DNA from: Hyphomicrobiales bacterium
Lineage (GTDB): Bacteria; Pseudomonadota; Alphaproteobacteria; Rhizobiales; JALURZ01
Reading direction: 5' to 3'
DNA length: 12,274 nucleotides
Assembly: GCA_027058735.1 (NCBI GenBank)
Contig: JALURZ010000123.1
Coordinates: 1 to 12,274 of the forward strand
Of this stretch, positions 5,906 to 12,274 are shown piece by piece. The first letter of the stretch is position 1. The number at the start of each line of letters is the position of its first letter. The notes beneath the pieces were generated by a model, which saw nothing but the letters and a program-made list of their open reading frames with translations, was not told where the DNA came from and did no database searches. A program made the translations under genes and the position numbers.

Positions 5906-7075
5906 CTATGCGTCCTCGCGGCTCAGATGATCGATCAGACGGTGCATGAACCGCTCGCATGCGCGAATTTGCGACAGTTCGATGAACTCGTTGGGTTTGT
6001 GCGCCTGTTGGATGCTGCCGGGGCCGCACACCACCGTGGGGATGCCGGCATTCTGGAAATGACCGGCTTCGGTTCCGTAGGATACCGCGCGGGCCTCGTT
6101 CTGGCGCGCCAGCCGCAGGGCCAGGGTTTCGGCCTGCGATCCGGCCTGCGCCGAAAAAACCGGAATTTCGGCAAGCTTTCCCGTTTCGATGCCGGCCTCC
6201 TCGCTGACCGCCTTCATGCGCGCCGCGAGCTTTTGCGTGAACGCCGCGAAGCGCTCCGTAATCCAGCGCGGATCGTCATCGGGCAGCGCGCGGAACTCCC
6301 ATTGCAGGGTGCAGGTCTTGGGGATGATGTTGAGGGCGGTGCCCCCTTCGATGGTGCCGACATGGACGGTCGTGTAGGGCGGGTCGAACAGGCCGGAAGG
6401 GTCGCCGCGGCTCCTGGCCTGCTCGCAAATCGCGTTCAGTTCCCCCAGCACCTCTCCGGCATACATGATGGCGTTGACGCCGCTCCGGGTGGCGCTGGAA
6501 TGGGCTTCATGCCCGCTCACCCGCGTCGAGAAATGCTGCACTCCCTTGTGGGCATTGACCACGGCCATGCTCGTCGGCTCGCCGATAAACACCATCTTCG
6601 GCCTGGGCAGGGTGGCGAGCACGTGACGGATCAGGGGCTCGATGCCGATGCAGCCCACTTCTTCGTCATAAGACAGCGCGAAGTGAACGGGGGTCTGCAA
6701 AGGCGCCTTGAGGAAGGCCGGCGCCAGCGCCAGGGCGATCGCGATATAGGATTTCATATCGCAGGTGCCGCGCCCGTAAAGCCGCCCGTCGCGCTCCACG
6801 ATGCTGAACGGATCGCTGTTCCAGTCCTGACCGTCGACCGGCACCACATCGGTATGGCCCGACAGCACGACCCCCCCCTTGTCGGCGGGGCCGATGGTCG
6901 CATAAAGTGCGGCCTTCGTGCCTTCCTCATTGGGCACGGTGATCGCCTCGATGCCGTGACCGGCAAGGTAATCGGCGACAAAGCCGATCAGCGCCATGTT
7001 GGAGTTCCGGCTCGTGGTGTCGAAGGAAATCAGTTTTTCGATCATCTGCCGGGATGTGTAGGTATCGCCTGGCAT
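5906..7075 (-). CDS. argE: Acetylornithine deacetylase
   Basis: Cytoplasmic M20-family metallohydrolase that removes acetate from N-acetylornithine to give ornithine, linking the ArgD and ArgF reactions. Counting from the ATG at 7075 (389 residues), the N-terminus is MPGDTYTSRQMIEKLISFDTT, typical of ArgE. Metal ligands and catalytic residues are visible: SGHTDVVPVDGQDW (His74, Asp76), GRGTCDMK (Asp106), YDEEVGC (Glu138 and Glu139), IGEPTSM, and the C-terminal GTEAGHFQNAGIP with its His. An upstream in-frame ATG at 7114 would give 402 residues, and the frame stays open to 7204. I prefer 7075 because of the family N-terminus and because a promoter-like sequence overlaps 7114, but neither start has a strong ribosome site. 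The gene converges on hslO with a 20-base gap and carries eight consecutive G (sense strand) near 6871-6878. A related M20 amidohydrolase is the main alternative. Confidence 0.9.
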   Translation of the reverse strand: MPGDTYTSRQMIEKLISFDTTSRNSNMALIGFVADYLAGHGIEAITVPNEEGTKAALYATIGPADKGGVVLSGHTDVVPVDGQDWNSDPFSIVERDGRLYGRGTCDMKSYIAIALALAPAFLKAPLQTPVHFALSYDEEVGCIGIEPLIRHVLATLPRPKMVFIGEPTSMAVVNAHKGVQHFSTRVSGHEAHSSATRSGVNAIMYAGEVLGELNAICEQARSRGDPSGLFDPPYTTVHVGTIEGGTALNIIPKTCTLQWEFRALPDDDPRWITERFAAFTQKLAARMKAVSEEAGIETGKLAEIPVFSAQAGSQAETLALRLARQNEARAVSYGTEAGHFQNAGIPTVVCGPGSIQQAHKPNEFIELSQIRACERFMHRLIDHLSREDA

Positions 7076-7112
7076 GGGCTCAGCAATCTCGCTTTTTGAA
7101 TTCGATGCAGCC

Positions 7113-7140
7113 ATACTAGAAGGCGCACGACGGGCGTCAA
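7113..7140 (-). promoter_or_regulatory. argE: Possible argE promoter
   Basis: On the minus strand TTGACG (7140-7135) is followed after 16 bases by TAGTAT (7118-7113). The -35 element matches at five of six positions and the -10 at four of six. The transcript would start near 7106, downstream of the in-frame ATG at 7114, which would leave the ATG at 7075 as the argE start. The match is moderate and the spacing slightly short. Confidence 0.4.
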
Positions 7141-7253
7141 TGCCGCGATGCGCCGGCCTGGCCGCCCGCCGGCGAAAGCCGTGCGCGAGGCAGCGACGGA
7201 ACACGGTGTGCCTTGCGTTAAGTTATCGCGCGCGCCGGTCGGGCGGCGACAAC

Positions 7254-7259
7254 AAGGAG
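7254..7259 (+). promoter_or_regulatory. Ribosome binding site of the RND membrane fusion protein
   Basis: AAGGAG lies 8 bases before the ATG at 7268. This decides against both the upstream in-frame ATG at 7148 and the out-of-frame ATG at 7261, which is only one base away from the site. Confidence 0.8.
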
Positions 7260-7267
7260 CATGGCCC

Positions 7268-8572
7268 ATGGCCAAGGCCCGCAGGAAAGCGACCACGACG
7301 GTTCAGCGGCCGCGCCGCCGCTGGGGGCGCCTGGTGCTGCGCGCCCTGCTGCCGGTGGTGGTGCTGGTTGCGGCCGCCGCGACGTTCATGGGCCTTGCCA
7401 GCACCAAGCCAAAACTCGACCGCCGCGCAGTGGTGGAAAAAACCTGGCCGGTGCGCGCGCGCAATGTCGAGATCGCCGACTATCGCCCGACGATCAGGCT
7501 GTATGGCCAGGCAGTGGCCGGGCGCAGGGTGGATCTGCGTGCACTGGTCGCGGGGGAAGTGATCGAAACGGCGCCGCGGTTTTCCGAAGGTGCGCCGGTC
7601 GGCAAAGGGGATCTGATCCTTCGGATCGATCCCTTCGACTATGAGTTGCGGGTATCGGAAGCCCGCGCCAATCTGCGCGAAGGCGAAGCCCGCCTGGCGG
7701 AGATCAGGGCGCGGATTGATCTGGAAGGCGAACTGATCCAGGCGGCCCGGGATCAACTGCAACTGTCGCGGCGCGATTACCGCCGCGCCACCGAACTGCG
7801 CAAACAGGGGCTGGTGGCGCAAAAGGGCGTCGATGACAAGCGCATCATCGTGCGCGACCGCGAACAGGCGCTGCGCCAGCGCCGCGCCGCGCTCAAGGTC
7901 GAGCGCGCCCGGGCCGATCAGCAGGAGGCGGCCGTCGACCGGCTGAAGTCGGCCCTGAAAAGGGCCGAGCGCGCCCTGGCCCATACCAGCCTGAAGGCGC
8001 CGTTCAGCGGATATCTCAGCGGCATCAATGCGGAAAAAGGGCGCATGCTCGGCCTCAACGACACGGTGGCGACGCTGATCGATTCAGAGCGGATCGACGT
8101 CAGGGTCACCTTGTCGGACGAGCAATTTGGCCGGCTGAAGGCGAGCGGCGACGCCATTATCGACCGCGCGGTCAAGGTGATCTGGCGCACCGGTGAAACC
8201 AGCATCGTTTATCCCGCCCGTATTCGCCGGGTTGCCGCCGAGGTGACCGCGGCCAGCGGCGGGGTCGAGGTTCATGCGCGTATCGAGCCGGCCGGCCGGC
8301 GGGTCGATCTGCGTCCGGGAACCTTCGTGGAGGTCACCGTGGCCGACCGGATCTACAAGAACGTGGCGCGATTGCCGGAGACGGCCCTCTATGGCACGCA
8401 GACGGTCTATGCGATCGTCGATCAGCGCCTCGCGGCCCGCCGGATCGAGGTTTTGGGCTATGCGGGCGACGAGATACTGGTGCGCGGCGATCTGGCCAGC
8501 GGGCAGCCGGTCCTGACGACCCGGCTCGCTGAAGCCGGCGACGGCCTGCGCGTGGACATCCAGGAGCGGTAA
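7268..8572 (+). CDS. RND efflux periplasmic adaptor (membrane fusion protein)
   Basis: Periplasmic adaptor of the HlyD/AcrA type that bridges an inner-membrane RND pump to an outer-membrane channel. The 434-residue protein has a basic N-terminus and one hydrophobic anchor (about residues 20-43), without an obvious lipobox Cys. Lipoyl-like half domains flank a long coiled coil: the first half covers about 80-124 (LVAGEVIETAPRFSEGAPVGKGDLILRID, split over the segment), and the second begins at about 239 (HTSLKAPFSGYLSG). The coiled coil (about 125-238) is rich in Arg, Glu and Ala. A beta-barrel domain follows (about 274-370, IDVRVTLSDEQFGRL), then a membrane-proximal domain. The gene overlaps the pump gene by one base (TAATG), so the two are co-transcribed. 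No outer-membrane channel gene or regulator is next to the pair. I do not recognise the specific substrate, and no gene name is justified. Confidence 0.92.
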   Translation: MAKARRKATTTVQRPRRRWGRLVLRALLPVVVLVAAAATFMGLASTKPKLDRRAVVEKTWPVRARNVEIADYRPTIRLYGQAVAGRRVDLRALVAGEVIETAPRFSEGAPVGKGDLILRIDPFDYELRVSEARANLREGEARLAEIRARIDLEGELIQAARDQLQLSRRDYRRATELRKQGLVAQKGVDDKRIIVRDREQALRQRRAALKVERARADQQEAAVDRLKSALKRAERALAHTSLKAPFSGYLSGINAEKGRMLGLNDTVATLIDSERIDVRVTLSDEQFGRLKASGDAIIDRAVKVIWRTGETSIVYPARIRRVAAEVTAASGGVEVHARIEPAGRRVDLRPGTFVEVTVADRIYKNVARLPETALYGTQTVYAIVDQRLAARRIEVLGYAGDEILVRGDLASGQPVLTTRLAEAGDGLRVDIQER

Positions 8573-11500
8573 TGCGGCGGATCCCGCGGACAAATGCCCT
8601 GCTGCGCCTGTTCATAAACCATCCGAACGCGGCTAATCTGCTCATGGTGGGCATGCTGATGATGGGCGCCTTCGCGCTCATGCGCATGAATATCCAGTTT
8701 TTTCCAAGCGTCGATATTCCGCGCGTGACGGTCTCGATCGCTTGGCCCGGGGCGAGCGCGGAAGATGTCGAAAAGAACATTCTCGATGCGCTGGAACCGG
8801 AGCTTCGGTTCATTGACGGGCTCGATGAAATCACCTCCACCGCGCGCGAGGGGGCCGCGGTGCTCGGTCTTGAGTTTTTCACCAACGCCAATATGCAAAA
8901 GGCGGTCAGCGACGTGGAGGCCGCCGTCTCCGGGGTCACCACCCTGCCGGCGGATTCGGAACGCCCGGTGATCCGGCAGATTGTGTTTTATGAAAACGTG
9001 GCCAATATCGTTCTGTCCGGCCCGTTTTCGGAGATCGCGCTGAAGCGTTACGCCAAGCTGTTGCGCGACGGGCTTCTGGCGGCCGGCATCGACCGGGTCA
9101 CGTTCGAAGGGTTTCGCGATGAGGAGATCTGGGTCATGGTGCCGCCGCGCACCCTGCGGCGTCTCGATCTCACGGTGTCCGACATTGCCGCGCGGATCGG
9201 GCAGTCGAACCGCGATATCCCCTCCGGCATTCTGGAGGGCTCGTTCGACAGGCAGATCCGGTCATTGGGCCTGATCGAGACCGCAACGGGACTGGGGGGT
9301 ATCGAAATCCGCGCGCTTGCCAATGGCGAGAAAATCAGACTGCGCGATATCGCCAGAATAGAAGAGCGCTTCGAGCGATCGGCGCCGGTCGGATTTCAGG
9401 GCGACAAGCGCGCGATCAAGCTGGTCGTCCAGCGGGTGGCGTCCGCCGATACGCTGCAAGTGGCCAGGCTGCTCAAGGAGACCCTGGCCGAGATCGTGCC
9501 CACCCTGCCCGCGACCCTGAAGGTGGAGCGCTACAACATTCGCGCCGATCTGGTGTCCGCGCGCATCAACCTGTTGCTGAAAAACGGTGCGGGCGGTCTG
9601 GTTCTGGTGCTGATCATTCTGTTCATCTTTCTCAATTCGCGCATCGCCCTGTGGGTGGCGGTGGGCATCCCGGTGGCGGTGCTCGCGACACTCGGCGTGA
9701 TGTGGGCGACGGGCCAGAGCATCAACATGGTGTCCCTGTTCGCGCTTATCCTGACCCTTGGGATCATCGTCGATGACGCCATTGTCGTCGGCGAACATAC
9801 CGCGACCTTGCATGGGCGCGGGCTGTCCGCGGTGGAGGCGGCGGAACGCGGCGCGGCGCGCATGTTCATGCCGGTGATCGCGGCCACCCTCACGACCCAG
9901 GCGGCGTTTCTGCCCATCTTCATGATCGGCGGCGTGATCGGCGATATCATGAGCGCACTGCCGCTGGTCGTGGTGGCCGTTCTGGTGGCCAGCCTGATCG
10001 AGTGTTTTCTTGTGTTGCCCGGACATCTGCGCCATGCGCTCGAAAAGCAGCGCAACGAGGCGAGCCGTTTCCGGGTCGCGTTCAACCGCGGCTTCGACCG
10101 GCTCCGCGACAATGCCTTCAGGCGGTTTGCCACGACCTGCTATGAGTGGCGCTACACCACCCTGACCGTCGCCCTGGCGGCGCTCGTGGTGGCGTTTGGC
10201 CTCGTTGCGGGCGGGCGGGTCGGCTTCAAGTTCTTTCCTGCGCCGGAACCGGAAATCGTCAATGCCGATGTGGTCTTCGCCGCCGGCACGCCGTTCGAGG
10301 AGGAGGACGCGGCGCTGCGGCAGATGATTGCGGCGCTGGAGCGTGCGGAGGACGAATTGTCCAACGGCAAGGGCGGGCTCGTTGTCACCAGTTTCACGGT
10401 GCGCGGGCGGTCGGGGCGCGCGCGCGACGACAATGTTGCGCGCATCGAGGTGCAGCTGCGCAAATCGGAGGAGCGCACGGTGCGCACGGCGGCCATCATC
10501 AAGGCCTGGCGGCGCGCCCTGCCGCAACTGCCCGGCGTCGAACGCGTGGCCATCGCCGGGCACCGCGCCGGGCCGCCGGGGCGTGACATTCATGTGGAAC
10601 TGACCGGGGCCGCGCCCGCCGTGCTCAAGGCCGCGGCGCTGGAACTGCGCCAGGTGCTGGCGCGGTTCCCCGGCGTTTCCGCTGTCGCCGACGATCAGCC
10701 CTACGGCAAGGAGGAACTGATCCTGGAACTGACGCCAAAGGGCCGCGCCCTGGGCTTTACGACGCAAATCGTCGGCCAGCAGGTGCGCAATGCCTTCGAA
10801 GGGGCGATCGCCAAAAAATTCGCCCGCGGCGACGAAGAAGTCACCATCAGGGTGAAGGCGGATCATCCCGCGCGCGGCATTGGCGCCCTGCGCGATCTGT
10901 ATCTGCGCGCGCCGGCGGGCGACGAAGTCCCGCTGCTTGAAATCGTGAGCCTGCGCACCAAGGCGGGATTTTCGGTGATCCAGCGCAAATCCGGCAAGGC
11001 GACCGTTTCGGTCACCGCCGAGGTCGATCAGGCGGTGACCGACAATCAGTTGATCGTGGGCGAACTGGCGGCCGGCGCGATGCTGCGGCTTGCGCGCAAG
11101 TTTGGCATTCAGTACCGCTTCAAGGGCCGGGCGGAAGAGACTGCGGAAACCTTCGGCGACCTGCGCACCGGCGCGATCGGCGCGCTGGTCATGATCTACA
11201 TCATTCTGGCCTGGGTCTTCGGGCGCTATGGACGGCCGCTCATCATCATGCTCATCATTCCCTTTGGCCTGGTCGGCGCCATCGCCGGGCATATGCTGAT
11301 GGGCTTTCCGCTCACCATTTTGAGTTTTTTCGGGCTGCTCGGCCTGGCCGGCATCCTGGTCAACGATTCCATCATTCTGGTCAATCAGGTCGAGCGCCGC
11401 CTGGAGGCGGGCGAAACCCTGCAGCAAGCCGCTGTCGGCGGCGCCCAGGACCGGTTGCGCGCGGTGCTGCTCACCTCGCTCACCACCATCGGCGGGCTGA

Positions 11501-11700
11501 CGCCCTTGTTGTTTGAAAAAAGCCTGCAGGCGCAGTTCCTCATGCCCATGGCGATCACGCTGGTGTTCGGCCTGGCGGTCGCGACCCTGCTGGTGCTGAT
11601 CCTGGTTCCCGCAGCACTTGGCGTTGCGGACGATCTTGCGCGGCTGCTGCGCCGGGCTGGTGAATTGCTGGGATTGAGGAGGCCTCCGGCGCGGGCCTGA
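8572..11700 (+). CDS. RND efflux pump inner-membrane permease (AcrB superfamily)
   Basis: Proton-driven inner-membrane pump of the AcrB/MexB superfamily that works with the preceding adaptor. At 1042 residues it is full length. The first membrane segment is at about 22-44, followed by a porter domain (INIQFFPSVDIPRVTV-like start, about 38 onward). A block of membrane helices (about 335-485) carries the proton-relay Asp pair in LGIIVDDAIVVGEH (Asp401, Asp402). A second transmembrane helix and porter half follows (about 528-860), and the final helices lie at about 868-1017. In TM10 the position of AcrB Lys940 is not Lys: the motif is GILVNDSIILVNQV (Val930, Asn931, Asp932), as in a subset of RND pumps. 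The start codon overlaps the adaptor's TAA, with AGGAG at 8562-8566 as ribosome site. It is probably an HAE-type drug or lipid exporter, but the substrate is unknown. It converges on the ABC ATPase gene with 6 bases between. Confidence 0.93.
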   Translation: MRRIPRTNALLRLFINHPNAANLLMVGMLMMGAFALMRMNIQFFPSVDIPRVTVSIAWPGASAEDVEKNILDALEPELRFIDGLDEITSTAREGAAVLGLEFFTNANMQKAVSDVEAAVSGVTTLPADSERPVIRQIVFYENVANIVLSGPFSEIALKRYAKLLRDGLLAAGIDRVTFEGFRDEEIWVMVPPRTLRRLDLTVSDIAARIGQSNRDIPSGILEGSFDRQIRSLGLIETATGLGGIEIRALANGEKIRLRDIARIEERFERSAPVGFQGDKRAIKLVVQRVASADTLQVARLLKETLAEIVPTLPATLKVERYNIRADLVSARINLLLKNGAGGLVLVLIILFIFLNSRIALWVAVGIPVAVLATLGVMWATGQSINMVSLFALILTLGIIVDDAIVVGEHTATLHGRGLSAVEAAERGAARMFMPVIAATLTTQAAFLPIFMIGGVIGDIMSALPLVVVAVLVASLIECFLVLPGHLRHALEKQRNEASRFRVAFNRGFDRLRDNAFRRFATTCYEWRYTTLTVALAALVVAFGLVAGGRVGFKFFPAPEPEIVNADVVFAAGTPFEEEDAALRQMIAALERAEDELSNGKGGLVVTSFTVRGRSGRARDDNVARIEVQLRKSEERTVRTAAIIKAWRRALPQLPGVERVAIAGHRAGPPGRDIHVELTGAAPAVLKAAALELRQVLARFPGVSAVADDQPYGKEELILELTPKGRALGFTTQIVGQQVRNAFEGAIAKKFARGDEEVTIRVKADHPARGIGALRDLYLRAPAGDEVPLLEIVSLRTKAGFSVIQRKSGKATVSVTAEVDQAVTDNQLIVGELAAGAMLRLARKFGIQYRFKGRAEETAETFGDLRTGAIGALVMIYIILAWVFGRYGRPLIIMLIIPFGLVGAIAGHMLMGFPLTILSFFGLLGLAGILVNDSIILVNQVERRLEAGETLQQAAVGGAQDRLRAVLLTSLTTIGGLTPLLFEKSLQAQFLMPMAITLVFGLAVATLLVLILVPAALGVADDLARLLRRAGELLGLRRPPARA

Positions 11701-11706
11701 CACGCT

Positions 11707-12274
11707 CTAAGCGTCGGCGGCGGTGTCTGGAAACACGAAGACCTGCGCCGGATCCACCTGGAAATCGACCGTCGTGCCGCTGGCCGGCAGAACGCGGCCG
11801 GAAATCTGCGCGTGGATGACGAGGCCGTTCGGGCTGTCGGGCGTGTCCAGATGCAGATGGCTGGAGGTGCCCATATAGTGGGCGGTAAGAATACGGCCCC
11901 TGAAGACAGGCCCTTTGCCGGATGCCGGCGCAATGCCTTCGGCGCGAACATAGACCCGCGCGCGCGCCCCGTCCGCCATCGCATCGGGGGCGCGAAACCG
12001 CCCCAGTGGGGTTGCCACGGTCTGGTTTCTCACCTGGGCGTCGAAGCGGTTGGCATGGCCGCACAGGAATACGACATAGGCGTTGGCCGGGTTGGTGTAG
12101 ACCTCGTGGGGGGCGCCTTGCTGCACGATCCGGCCATTGTGCATCACCAGAATATGGTCCGACATGAACATCGCCTCTTCCGCGTCATGGGTGACCATGA
12201 GCACGGATGTCTTGGTGTCATGGACGAGAGCGAGGGTTTCCTCGCGCAGGTCGAGGCGGCGCGCCGCATCGACC
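11707..12274 (-). CDS. ABC transporter ATP-binding protein, C-terminal part (cut by the window edge)
   Basis: The reading frame is open from the right edge to a TAG at 11707-11709, so only about the last 188 residues are seen. The visible part starts at VDAARRLDLREE, probably just after the Walker B and D-loop region. It then shows the H-loop in LMVTHDAEEAMFMSD and the typical ending HNGRIVQQGAPHEVYTNPAN. After that comes a TOBE-like C-terminal domain, with segments RVYVRAEGI, FRGRILTAHYMGTSSHLHLD and VDPAQVFVFPD. This layout is that of importer ATPases such as PotA (polyamines), FbpC (iron) and UgpC (sugar phosphates). I cannot choose the substrate without the rest of the operon, which would lie to the right. 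A GTG at 12204 is an internal Val codon, not the start, because the family match continues upstream of it. Confidence 0.88.
   Translation of the reverse strand, partial: VDAARRLDLREETLALVHDTKTSVLMVTHDAEEAMFMSDHILVMHNGRIVQQGAPHEVYTNPANAYVVFLCGHANRFDAQVRNQTVATPLGRFRAPDAMADGARARVYVRAEGIAPASGKGPVFRGRILTAHYMGTSSHLHLDTPDSPNGLVIHAQISGRVLPASGTTVDFQVDPAQVFVFPDTAADA

Noticed and set aside
7151..7174. Inverted repeat CGCCGGC-N10-GCCGGCG upstream of the RND operon as a repressor operator
   Set aside because: The arms are built from the self-complementary GCCGGC, which is common in this GC-rich DNA. No TetR-family gene is adjacent and no promoter could be matched to it.

Overview
The window looks like an ordinary, gene-dense core segment of a high-GC (roughly 65%) alphaproteobacterial chromosome. 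The strongest taxonomic clues are a full-length GcrA cell-cycle regulator, a family essentially confined to Alphaproteobacteria, the argD-argF-hslO gene order common in that class, and GANTC (CcrM methylation) sites that cluster between genes. I see no insertion sequence, phage gene, CRISPR array, tRNA or rRNA. No gene family in the window is new to me; the most unusual structure is the short leader in front of argD.

Layout, left to right. Positions 1-346 hold no gene I can support. A PiT-type low-affinity phosphate permease runs rightward (347-1870) and converges on gcrA (1881-2399, leftward). A 410-base divergent spacer follows, with two adjacent GANTC sites in front of gcrA and, at its right end, a strong sigma-70-like promoter for the arginine genes. 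Just after that promoter are a 20-codon open frame starting at the predicted transcription start, a perfect 8-bp GC hairpin followed by six T, and then argD. argD (2810-3994), argF (3991-4917) and hslO (4887-5885) overlap one another and form one operon. argE (about 5906-7075) points leftward and converges on hslO. A divergent spacer separates argE from a two-gene RND efflux operon: membrane fusion protein (7268-8572) and inner-membrane pump (8572-11700). The window closes with the C-terminal part of a leftward ABC transporter ATPase whose N-terminus lies beyond the right edge.

How the genes work together. ArgD, ArgE and ArgF catalyse three consecutive steps of arginine synthesis: N-acetylglutamate semialdehyde to N-acetylornithine, to ornithine, to citrulline. 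The argD leader looks like a control point, because the only evident promoter of argDF-hslO fires into a terminator-like hairpin less than 15 bases downstream. HslO (Hsp33) is a redox-switched chaperone that shares the transcript without an obvious metabolic link. The RND pair is a pump lacking its own outer-membrane channel or regulator in view. PiT, GcrA and the ABC ATPase are separate transcription units. All three convergent gene pairs end within 6-20 bases of each other with no evident intrinsic terminator between them.
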